This document shows, piece after piece, positions 1-7,461 of a stretch of 7,461 bases of DNA. Below the pieces are notes generated by a model. That model was not told where the DNA came from. It ran no database searches and saw only the letters and a list, made by a program, of their open reading frames with translations. Both the position numbers and the translations under genes were made by a program. Positions within the stretch are counted from its first letter, which is position 1, and every line of letters starts with the position of its first letter. Source of the DNA: Nanosynbacter sp. (GTDB lineage: Bacteria; Patescibacteriota; Saccharimonadia; Saccharimonadales; Saccharimonadaceae); the NCBI GenBank assembly GCA_015257635.1, contig JABZJU010000019.1, positions 1-7,461 of the forward strand, given 5' to 3'.

Positions 1-9
1 GGGCTATGC

Positions 10-37
10 TTGTAAATATCGATTAAAGTTGTATAAT
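10..37 (+). promoter_or_regulatory. Promoter of the 565-aa gene, near-leaderless
   Basis: A perfect TATAAT lies at 32-37 and a partial -35 box TTGTAA at 10-15, with a 16-bp spacer. Only 10 nt separate the -10 box from the ATG at 48, so transcription should begin about 0-4 nt before the start codon. There is no purine-rich SD site. The promoter call rests on hexamer match and spacing only. Confidence 0.7.
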
Positions 38-47
38 ATATAGCAAT

Positions 48-2973
<2,926 letters not shown>

Positions 2974-2977
2974 GCTA

Positions 2978-3006
2978 TTTACAACTGATTGGAAAATCGT
3001 TATAAT
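2978..3006 (+). promoter_or_regulatory. tuf promoter
   Basis: TTTACA (2978-2983, five of six -35 bases), a 17-bp spacer and a perfect TATAAT (3001-3006) form a near-consensus strong promoter. It starts 4 bp after the tgt stop codon. The predicted transcript start near 3013 gives a leader of about 75 nt before tuf. Confidence 0.85.
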
Positions 3007-3034
3007 TAAACTCATACGCCGTGAGGTCTTTTTT

Positions 3035-3067
3035 ATGGACTGTACCCGCGTGAAAAATAATAATTAA
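3035..3067 (+). CDS. Possible 10-residue leader peptide upstream of tuf
   Basis: Inside the tuf leader an ATG at 3035 opens a 10-codon frame, MDCTRVKNNN, ending in TAA at 3065-3067. GAGG at 3023-3026 lies 8 nt before this ATG, a normal SD distance. The stop falls only 3 nt before the tuf SD (AAGGAG, 3071-3076), so a ribosome ending here would cover the tuf initiation site. The frame, SD and position are seen in the sequence. That it is translated, or couples to tuf, is inference; such a short frame can arise by chance. Confidence 0.3.
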   Translation: MDCTRVKNNN

Positions 3068-3070
3068 ATT

Positions 3071-3076
3071 AAGGAG
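3071..3076 (+). promoter_or_regulatory. SD site of tuf
   Basis: AAGGAG ends 11 nt before the ATG at 3088, a slightly long spacing. It contrasts with the absence of any SD before tgt, the 565-aa gene and the genes at 6690 and 7121. Confidence 0.8.
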
Positions 3077-3087
3077 AACTTCTACAA

Positions 3088-4272
3088 ATGGCAGATGCAT
3101 TTGACCGAAGCAAACCGCACGTTAACGTTGGTACAATGGGCCACGTTGACCACGGTAAGACTACGCTGACTGCTGCGATTACTGCAGTGTTGGCAAAGCG
3201 CCTACCAAGCGCAGTTAACAAACCTGTTGCGTACGACCAGATCGACAACGCACCAGAAGAGAAGCAACGTGGTATTACTATCGCGTCTTCACACCAAGAG
3301 TATGAATCAAAGAATCGTCACTATGCACACGTTGACATGCCAGGACACGCTGACTATGTTAAGAACATGATCACCGGTGCTGCTCAGGTTGACGGTGCGG
3401 TATTGGTTATCGCTGCAACTGACGGCCCAATGCCTCAGACTCGTGAGCACGTTTTGCTTGCAAAGCAGGTTGGTGTGCCAAAGATCGTTGTCTTCTTGAA
3501 CAAGATGGACATGGCTGACGAAGAAATGGTTGAGCTGATCGAAGAAGAAGTTCGCGAACTTCTTGAAAAGAACGGCTTCGACAAAGACGCTCCAATCATC
3601 AAGGGTTCTGCTCTTAAGGCTCTTGAAGGTGACGAGAAATACGAAGACGCTATTATGGAATTGGTTGACGCAATGGACAGCTACATTCCAGAGCCAGCAC
3701 GTGACATGGACAAACCATTCATTATGCCAATTGAGGACGTCTTCTCAATTAAGGGTCGTGGTACAGTAGCAACTGGTCGTATCGAGCAGGGTGTTGTTAA
3801 GTTGAACGACGAAGTTGAAATCGTTGGTTTGAAGCCAACTCAAAAATCAGTTGTTACTGGTATTGAAGCCTTCAAGAAATCTCTTGACCAAGGTCAAGCA
3901 GGTGACAACGCAGGTGTCTTGCTACGTGGTATTGAGCGCAGCGACATTGAGCGTGGTCAAGTTTTGGCAAAGCCAGGCACAATTACTCCACACACTGAGT
4001 TTGAAGCTGAAGTTTACATCTTGAAGAAGGAAGAAGGCGGTCGCCACACTCCATTCTCAAAGGGCTACAAGCCACAGTTCTACTTCCGCACAACTGACGT
4101 TACTGGTGAAGTTGAATTGCCAGCTGACAAAGAAATGGTTATGCCAGGCGACACTGTAACCTTCAAGGTTAAGTTGCTTGCACCAATCGCTATGGAGCAA
4201 GGTTTGAACTTTGCTATCCGCGAAGGTGGCCGTACAGTTGGTGCTGGTGTTGTTACAAAGATTAACAAATAA
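3088..4272 (+). CDS. tuf: Translation elongation factor Tu (EF-Tu)
   Basis: This GTPase brings aminoacyl-tRNA to the ribosome. All GTP-binding motifs are present: GHVDHGKT (18-25), RGIT (61-64), DMPGH (83-87, with H87 the catalytic His), NKMD (138-141) and SALK (174-177). Domains 2 and 3 follow from about residue 208, including the GRGTVATGR stretch (223-231), the [14 protein letters not shown] segment (310-323), and the usual C-terminal end with FAIREGG at 375-381. At 394 aa it is full length. Oddities: I see no cysteine in the whole protein, and position 84 is Met where most bacteria have Cys or Ala (DCPGH/DAPGH). Codon use is sharply biased (GAC, AAC, AAG, CGT), unlike ldh and the 565-aa gene, as expected of a very highly expressed gene. 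It has its own promoter, leader, SD and a strong terminator, so it is monocistronic. Confidence 0.99.
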   Translation: MADAFDRSKPHVNVGTMGHVDHGKTTLTAAITAVLAKRLPSAVNKPVAYDQIDNAPEEKQRGITIASSHQEYESKNRHYAHVDMPGHADYVKNMITGAAQVDGAVLVIAATDGPMPQTREHVLLAKQVGVPKIVVFLNKMDMADEEMVELIEEEVRELLEKNGFDKDAPIIKGSALKALEGDEKYEDAIMELVDAMDSYIPEPARDMDKPFIMPIEDVFSIKGRGTVATGRIEQGVVKLNDEVEIVGLKPTQKSVVTGIEAFKKSLDQGQAGDNAGVLLRGIERSDIERGQVLAKPGTITPHTEFEAEVYILKKEEGGRHTPFSKGYKPQFYFRTTDVTGEVELPADKEMVMPGDTVTFKVKLLAPIAMEQGLNFAIREGGRTVGAGVVTKINK

Positions 4273-4294
4273 TCTTGATAACACAAGCCTAATT

Positions 4295-4322
4295 AAATCC
4301 CCCGAACTTTCGGGGGATTTTT
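4295..4322 (+). terminator. Intrinsic terminator of tuf, probably shared with the convergent lipoprotein gene
   Basis: A perfect 10-bp stem pairs 4295-4304 (AAATCCCCCG) with 4311-4320, closing a 6-nt loop, and the T-run continues to 4322. It lies 22 nt after the tuf stop. The minus-strand lipoprotein gene ends at 4346, so its transcript meets the same hairpin; its T-tract there (ATTTAATT) is weaker, so bidirectional use is likely but less certain. Confidence 0.95.
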
Positions 4323-4345
4323 GATGTCGCTGTGATAATGTATGT

Positions 4346-5119
4346 TTAATCAAGGAATCTTGTGTTAAGACATTCTTTAGAAGTATCAAGCGTATAGTGA
4401 GGATAATATGGGCTATTGTTATTGTCTTCCTCGTTGACAGATGTAGTCTTTTTGATTTCCAAAGCAACCTTCTCTCCGTCTATTGTTGTCATAAATTGAG
4501 GAAGGCAGAGGTATTGCTCATTCTCGCCGTGTGGAAAAGATACGGGCTTAGTGAATTGTCCCACGCTGCTTTTCTTCTCTCGGCATTCAGTCATGTTCTT
4601 TCCGATTTCGGTTGGAATATAAGCGTCATACTCCATTGCTAATGTTCTTGTCTTGTTCATTAGGTCTGATATCTCAGGTTTTCTTCGTCCATGAGTTTGT
4701 TCGGTGAAGTCGATATCTTCGAATGTGAAGAAAACCACATCGTTTCCATCGCAAATATACATTGAACAGTTTGCCTTTTCAGGGAATCCGTCGTAGGTTC
4801 TTGCTGTACAGTTAGCTATAAATCCTTCGCGGGTTCCGTTCTCCGAATAGTACATTGAGTTCTTTTCTATGTCTATTTTTCCCGCAGAATCGTCTTTTTT
4901 ATTTTGTGACGGATTCTCGGTATTGCTATTTTCTGGCTGAGATGTAGTAGTTTCAGAGCCGCCGTATGGAGCTGAACTTGAGCTTCCAGCATCAACTCCT
5001 TTTTCGCCTGCGCATCCAGCCAATACACACGATGGTAATAAAGCTAGCATTGCAAGTGCTCGATATACTTTTGCGGTATCGACGCGTGGCGCTTTTTCTG
5101 CAAACATTCTTTTTTCCAT
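4346..5119 (-). CDS. Unrecognised lipoprotein with cysteine-rich extracellular domain
   Basis: This is a 257-aa secreted lipoprotein of unknown function. It has a charged N-region (residues 1-20), a hydrophobic stretch (21-35) and a lipobox LAGC with lipidated Cys36. A low-complexity linker rich in Ser, Thr, Asn, Glu and Pro runs from about 40 to 80, as in proteins held off the membrane. The C-terminal domain (about 85-257) has six cysteines (C104, C118, C123, C179, C205, C250), an even number that would allow three disulfide bonds in the extracytoplasmic space. The start at 5119 is chosen because GGGAGG (plus-strand 5124-5129) lies 4 nt upstream; the second Met (residue 5) would be too far away. 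It is divergent from ldh and convergent with tuf, so it stands alone as a transcript. I recognise no catalytic motif. Surface roles such as host-cell contact or nutrient uptake are possible but not shown. Confidence 0.88.
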   Translation of the reverse strand: MEKRMFAEKAPRVDTAKVYRALAMLALLPSCVLAGCAGEKGVDAGSSSSAPYGGSETTTSQPENSNTENPSQNKKDDSAGKIDIEKNSMYYSENGTREGFIANCTARTYDGFPEKANCSMYICDGNDVVFFTFEDIDFTEQTHGRRKPEISDLMNKTRTLAMEYDAYIPTEIGKNMTECREKKSSVGQFTKPVSFPHGENEQYLCLPQFMTTIDGEKVALEIKKTTSVNEEDNNNSPYYPHYTLDTSKECLNTRFLD

Positions 5120-5123
5120 ATAT

Positions 5124-5129
5124 CCTCCC
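5124..5129 (-). promoter_or_regulatory. SD site of the lipoprotein gene
   Basis: On the minus strand this reads GGGAGG and ends 4 nt before the ATG at 5119. It decides the start in favour of Met1 over the in-frame Met at codon 5. Confidence 0.75.
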
Positions 5130-5163
5130 GTTGATAATATGTAAAAGTTAATAAATTGCCAAT

Positions 5164-5192
5164 ATTATACATATTTTTTGCTGTAAAGTAAA
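5164..5192 (-). promoter_or_regulatory. Promoter of the lipoprotein gene
   Basis: On the minus strand TTTACT (5192-5187), a 17-bp spacer and a perfect TATAAT (5169-5164) form a good promoter. The expected start near 5157 gives a leader of about 38 nt. Its -35 box is only 5 bp from the -35 box of the divergent ldh promoter, so the two may compete or share a regulator. Confidence 0.7.
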
Positions 5193-5197
5193 GTTAA

Positions 5198-5227
5198 TTG
5201 ACAAAGCGGTAATGTTTATGGCAGAAT
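5198..5227 (+). promoter_or_regulatory. ldh promoter
   Basis: A perfect TTGACA (5198-5203) is followed after 18 bp by CAGAAT (5222-5227), with TG at 5219-5220 giving an extended -10. The weaker -10 match makes this the only promoter in the window without a perfect TATAAT. Expected leader length is about 30 nt. Confidence 0.65.
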
Positions 5228-5252
5228 AAATACATCTAATATAAAACAGAAA

Positions 5253-5258
5253 AAGGAG
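5253..5258 (+). promoter_or_regulatory. SD site deciding the ldh start
   Basis: AAGGAG lies 6 nt before GTG at 5265 but only 3 nt before the alternative TTG at 5262. The GTG start is therefore preferred and the protein begins MNKQKLLIVGGGG. Confidence 0.8.
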
Positions 5259-5264
5259 ATTTTG

Positions 5265-6206
5265 GTGAATAAACAGAAATTGCTAATTGTTGGCGGAGGC
5301 GGAATGGTCGGTGCGACGGCGGCTTATGCGTGTGCGTTGCGTAGTGTCATCGAAGAGATTGTGTTGATTGACCGTAATGAGGATTTGGCTTGGGGTCAAG
5401 CGGCTGACATTAATGACGCGATGGGAATTGACAGAAATGTCGTGGTTCATACGGGAAATTATTCTGATATCAATGACGATGATATCGTTGTGATTACTGC
5501 GGGTGCGCCGCAACTTCCTGGTCAGACTCGATTAGAATTGATTGACGTTAATGCGAAAATTATGCGTGATATTGTGAAAAATATTATGGCGAATGGCGCG
5601 AAGCCGTATTTGGTGATTGTCAGTAATCCGGTTGATGTTCTGACTTACGTGGCGCTTAAGGAATCTGGCTTGCCGAAAAATCGTGTGTTTGGGACGGGTA
5701 CGACGCTTGATACTTCGCGAATGAAGTCGTATTTGGCGGACGCGTTCAATGTCGATAGTAAAGCGGTTGACGCTTATATTTTGGGCGAGCATGGCGATTC
5801 ATCGTTTTCGACAATTGAAACGGCGCAAATTGGTGAAGTGCCGATTAGGGAATATCCTGGATTTACAGAGGAAATGATTGACGGAATTGAGCAGAAGGTT
5901 CGCGACCGAGCGTATCGGGTGATTGAAACAAAGAAATCGACATATTTTGCGATTGGGTTTGTCGTATCTAAGATTGTTTCGGCGCTCCGAAAATCGACGC
6001 ACACTGTTTATCCCGTTTGCTCTTTGGCTGAAGGCGAATACGGCTTGAATAATGTTGTACTTGGATTGCCATCAACAATCAGCAGCGACGGCGTGAAGAT
6101 TTTGGCGGGCTATCCGCTTACCGAGCGAGAAAAAGAATTACTGAATAAATCCGCTGGAATTATTGCGGAAATGATTTCTCATCTTGATAAAGCGGAAAAT
6201 TGCTGA
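5265..6206 (+). CDS. ldh: L-lactate dehydrogenase (NAD-dependent)
   Basis: LDH reduces pyruvate to L-lactate and regenerates NAD+ in fermentation. The 313-aa length is typical. The Rossmann motif VGGGGMVGA is at residues 9-17, with D36 for the NAD ribose. The substrate loop GAPQLPGQTR (80-89) carries Gln83 at the position that separates LDH (Gln) from malate dehydrogenase (Arg). Catalytic residues match the family: R89, D149 and R152 in LDTSR, H176 in GEHGDSS, and T226. The two residues that bind the activator fructose 1,6-bisphosphate in bacilli (R173 and H188, family numbering) are Lys154 and Asp169 here, so the enzyme is probably not FBP-activated. Codon use is AT-leaning, unlike tuf. The gene starts with GTG and is monocistronic, and its TGA stop forms part of the rpsJ promoter. 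Confidence 0.95.
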   Translation: MNKQKLLIVGGGGMVGATAAYACALRSVIEEIVLIDRNEDLAWGQAADINDAMGIDRNVVVHTGNYSDINDDDIVVITAGAPQLPGQTRLELIDVNAKIMRDIVKNIMANGAKPYLVIVSNPVDVLTYVALKESGLPKNRVFGTGTTLDTSRMKSYLADAFNVDSKAVDAYILGEHGDSSFSTIETAQIGEVPIREYPGFTEEMIDGIEQKVRDRAYRVIETKKSTYFAIGFVVSKIVSALRKSTHTVYPVCSLAEGEYGLNNVVLGLPSTISSDGVKILAGYPLTEREKELLNKSAGIIAEMISHLDKAENC

Positions 6207-6212
6207 TATAAT
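6184..6212 (+). promoter_or_regulatory. rpsJ promoter inside the 3' end of ldh
   Basis: TTGATA (6184-6189), a 17-bp spacer and a perfect TATAAT (6207-6212) are preceded by TG from the ldh stop codon TGA (6204-6206), making an extended -10. This combination should be strong, as suits a ribosomal protein gene. The transcript start near 6219 gives a leader of about 84 nt. The stretch TGATATAATC is identical to the one at 1743-1752 before tgt. Confidence 0.85.
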
Positions 6213-6302
6213 CGCATAGTTAATAATAATTTATCTCGAGAACTCGATTGACTATAAATAGGGCAATTAGAGGTTACGAGATTGCACATAAGAGGAGGAG
6301 CT
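6213..6302 (+). other. rpsJ mRNA leader with a possible long-range stem
   Basis: The leader is about 84 nt. ATCTCG at 6233-6238 can pair with CGAGAT at 6277-6282, which would bring the 5' region to within about 10 nt of the SD. The stem is only 6 bp with a 38-nt loop and could be chance. S10 leaders are known control sites in some bacteria, but I cannot match this to a described class. Confidence 0.3.
6293..6298 (+). promoter_or_regulatory. SD site deciding the rpsJ start
   Basis: AGGAGG within GAGGAGGAG lies 4 nt before ATG at 6303. A longer frame beginning with TTG at 6282 would place this SD inside the coding region, so the ATG start is used. Confidence 0.85.
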
Positions 6303-6620
6303 ATGGCTCAAGATACAGGAATTAAAATCCGTATTCGTCTGAAGGCTTATGACCACAAAGTCATTGACCAATCAGCAAAACAAATTATCGACACCGCAAT
6401 TCGCACAGGTGCTAACGTGGCTGGTCCAGTGCCTTTGCCAACTCGACGCAGCACTTACACTGTTGTAAAGAGTCCGCACGTTTACAAAACTGGTGGTGAA
6501 TCTTACGAGCGTCGCGTTCACAAGCGTCTGGTTGACATTACAAATGCTACACCAAAGACGATTGATAGCTTGCAGAACTTGAATTTGCCAGCTGGCGTTG
6601 ACGCTGAAATTCGTATGTAA
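6303..6620 (+). CDS. rpsJ: Small ribosomal subunit protein S10 (uS10, NusE)
   Basis: S10 is part of the 30S head and, as NusE, also takes part in transcription antitermination. The protein is 105 aa from ATG 6303, close to the usual 102-103. Family segments are all present: [14 protein letters not shown] (residues 8-21) and the following helix, [14 protein letters not shown] (40-53) then SPH, the HKRLVDI stretch, and the C-terminal [11 protein letters not shown]. It usually opens the large S10-spc ribosomal operon. Here it stands alone: a strong terminator follows 20 nt after the stop, then an unrelated membrane protein. Codon use is closer to tuf than to ldh, fitting high expression. It ends with TAA. 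Confidence 0.98.
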   Translation: MAQDTGIKIRIRLKAYDHKVIDQSAKQIIDTAIRTGANVAGPVPLPTRRSTYTVVKSPHVYKTGGESYERRVHKRLVDITNATPKTIDSLQNLNLPAGVDAEIRM

Positions 6621-6640
6621 TTTAACGATATATAAAATTT

Positions 6641-6667
6641 CCGCCTCTTGAATGGGGCGGATTTTTT
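6641..6667 (+). terminator. Intrinsic terminator of rpsJ
   Basis: CCGCCTC (6641-6647) pairs with GGGGCGG (6654-6660), seven pairs including one T-G, around a 6-nt loop TTGAAT, followed by ATTTTTT (6661-6667). The loop is also the -35 box of the next promoter. Confidence 0.93.
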
Positions 6668-6677
6668 ATGCTATAAT
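6648..6677 (+). promoter_or_regulatory. Promoter of the small membrane protein gene, interleaved with the rpsJ terminator
   Basis: TTGAAT (6648-6653, four of six -35 bases) is the terminator loop itself. After 18 bp comes TATAAT (6672-6677), preceded by TG at 6669-6670 (extended -10). The gap to ATG 6690 is 12 nt, giving an expected 5' leader of 0-6 nt with no SD. Confidence 0.72.
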
Positions 6678-6689
6678 TCCATTTAGCTT

Positions 6690-7022
6690 ATGACAAAACA
6701 AAAAACTCGTACTTATGCTCGCAATCGCTCGAAGTCTAGCGAGCTGTTTAGTCGCAAAGGTCGCGAACGCATTTATGATAATGACGGCTCATTTTTCTTG
6801 AAATTGGTGGTTTTTGTGATATTAAGTGCGCTGTGGCTTCGTCTAAAAAATCCAGTTGAAGTTGGCGGCTTGGTTGTCCAGGCCATTCCTGTCGGTCTAT
6901 TTATTGCGTTGCTATTAGTCTTAAAGATTGAGAAATACCAATTCAATCGGAAAATTTGGTATGTCACGATAATTTTCATGGCAATTCTGACTTCGTTTAC
7001 GCCGGTTGGCGTGATGATTTAG
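6690..7022 (+). CDS. Small membrane protein with three predicted helices
   Basis: The 110-aa protein has a basic N-terminal tail (residues 1-29 hold about ten Lys or Arg), then three hydrophobic segments at about 34-52, 59-79 and 88-108. The positive tail suggests the N-terminus stays in the cytoplasm. Loops between helices are short (RLKNPVEV and the EKYQFNRK region). I do not recognise a family and see no enzymatic motif; a role as a small integral membrane protein or as a subunit of a larger complex would be a guess. The ATG at 6690 is set by the extended -10 promoter 12 nt upstream; no SD exists. It is transcribed after the rpsJ terminator and ends with TAG, with no clear terminator of its own. 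Confidence 0.85.
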   Translation: MTKQKTRTYARNRSKSSELFSRKGRERIYDNDGSFFLKLVVFVILSALWLRLKNPVEVGGLVVQAIPVGLFIALLLVLKIEKYQFNRKIWYVTIIFMAILTSFTPVGVMI

Positions 7023-7085
7023 CTTATGCTTACGAAATACTAAGGGGTATATCAATAATCTCCGCTATTAATGTAAATACTATGA

Positions 7086-7114
7086 TTGACATTCTAGCTA
7101 TTTTTTAGTATAAT
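7086..7114 (+). promoter_or_regulatory. Perfect-consensus leaderless promoter of the last gene
   Basis: TTGACA (7086-7091), a 17-bp spacer and TATAAT (7109-7114) match both consensus boxes exactly at ideal spacing. Six bases follow before ATG at 7121, so the standard start point (+1, seven bases after the -10 box) is the A of the ATG itself. This is the clearest leaderless start in the window. The 98-bp gap 7023-7120 holds this promoter and nothing else I can identify; no terminator for the gene before it is visible. Confidence 0.9.
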
Positions 7115-7120
7115 AAAAAC

Positions 7121-7461
7121 ATGGAAAATACTAGATTTAACTCTCCGTCGATCCCAACTAGTTTAGGCGGTATTAAAGCTGCTGATATAAAGGTTAATTA
7201 TGGGCCGGATCTGCCATCAGATCAAGAGGTTGTAGAGTATTTTAACAAACGACGTCCAGATACTTGGCCCATAATTCCACCAGAAGAGGAGTTGAATCCT
7301 CAACAGAGAGAAGCCTTGGCTGTCTTCGACAATGCTGACAATTTACGGAAAGATCCCAGCTATAAAATCATAACGACTACATCTCGTATGTTAGTAGAGT
7401 CAGAGGCAAGACGCCTCAGTAGGCAAAAAACAACACAGGTAGTAGATAAAGGTATAAAGTC
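7121..7461 (+). CDS. N-terminal part of an unrecognised protein, cut by the window end
   Basis: An open frame of 113 codons runs from ATG 7121 to the last base with no stop, so the gene continues beyond the window. The visible part starts MENTRFNSPSIPTSLGG, has no signal peptide or membrane segment, and carries a Pro/acidic stretch (TWPIIPPEEELNP, residues 48-60) followed by helical, charged sequence to residue 113. A helical, charged, soluble protein is the most that can be said; I do not recognise it. It uses AGA, AGG and ATA codons more than its neighbours, which may point to a less conserved or acquired gene. Its promoter is a perfect consensus with the transcript starting at the ATG. The reading frame, promoter and start agree well, which supports a real gene. 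Confidence 0.75.
   Translation, partial: MENTRFNSPSIPTSLGGIKAADIKVNYGPDLPSDQEVVEYFNKRRPDTWPIIPPEEELNPQQREALAVFDNADNLRKDPSYKIITTTSRMLVESEARRLSRQKTTQVVDKGIK

Noticed and set aside
4397..4642. Plus-strand 81-codon frame opposite the lipoprotein gene
   Set aside because: No SD or promoter at the right distance. It lies opposite a gene with a clear signal peptide, lipobox and SD, so it is a shadow frame.
5262..5264. TTG as the ldh start
   Set aside because: It is only 3 nt from the SD; GTG at 5265 has 6-nt spacing and gives the normal N-terminus.
6248..6258. TTGACT/TATAAA as a second promoter in the rpsJ leader
   Set aside because: The two boxes overlap instead of being 16-18 bp apart, and neither finds a partner at the right distance.
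6282..6302. Seven-codon N-terminal extension of S10 from TTG 6282
   Set aside because: It would contain the AGGAGG site, adds residues not seen in S10, and the ATG at 6303 matches the family start.
7023..7120. Terminator or small RNA between the membrane protein and the last gene
   Set aside because: TAGCTA at 7095-7100 followed by T's is only a 6-bp palindrome with no loop, and it lies inside the promoter spacer.

Overview
The window reads as chromosomal DNA of a small-genome bacterium. Candidatus Saccharibacteria (TM7, Patescibacteria/CPR) is the best fit. The grounds are moderate-to-low GC, the style of the EF-Tu, Tgt, LDH and S10 proteins, and genes with TATAAT boxes only 6-12 nt before an ATG and no Shine-Dalgarno (SD) sequence. 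TGA is used as a stop codon, so this is not a UGA-recoding lineage such as Gracilibacteria. The taxon is an inference from general resemblance, not from a search.

Layout. At 48-1745 is a 565-aa acidic cytoplasmic protein of unknown family. At 1762-2973 is tgt (tRNA-guanine transglycosylase). At 3088-4272 is tuf (EF-Tu), with its own promoter, a roughly 75-nt leader that may encode a 10-residue peptide, and a strong terminator. At 5119-4346 (minus strand) is an unrecognised lipoprotein. At 5265-6206 is ldh (L-lactate dehydrogenase), divergent from the lipoprotein. At 6303-6620 is rpsJ (S10), with a leader and a terminator. At 6690-7022 is a 110-aa three-helix membrane protein. From 7121 to the window end is the N-terminal part of an unknown protein.

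Almost every gene appears to be its own transcription unit. Eight promoters can be proposed, seven of them with a perfect TATAAT. Several sit inside the end of the gene before them: the stop codon TGA of the first gene and of ldh is also the TG of an extended -10 box, and the -35 box of the membrane-protein gene is the loop of the rpsJ terminator. Two translation classes are visible. tuf, rpsJ, ldh and the lipoprotein gene have real leaders with SD sites. The other four genes (48, 1762, 6690, 7121) have no room for one and should be leaderless or nearly so.

The functional content is mixed: translation (EF-Tu, S10, tRNA modification), fermentation (LDH) and cell surface (lipoprotein, small membrane protein), with no operon logic. 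The classical tuf-rpsJ neighbourhood is interrupted here by the lipoprotein/ldh pair. I found no tRNA, rRNA, insertion sequence, CRISPR array or phage gene. No stretch longer than 300 bases lacks a gene.
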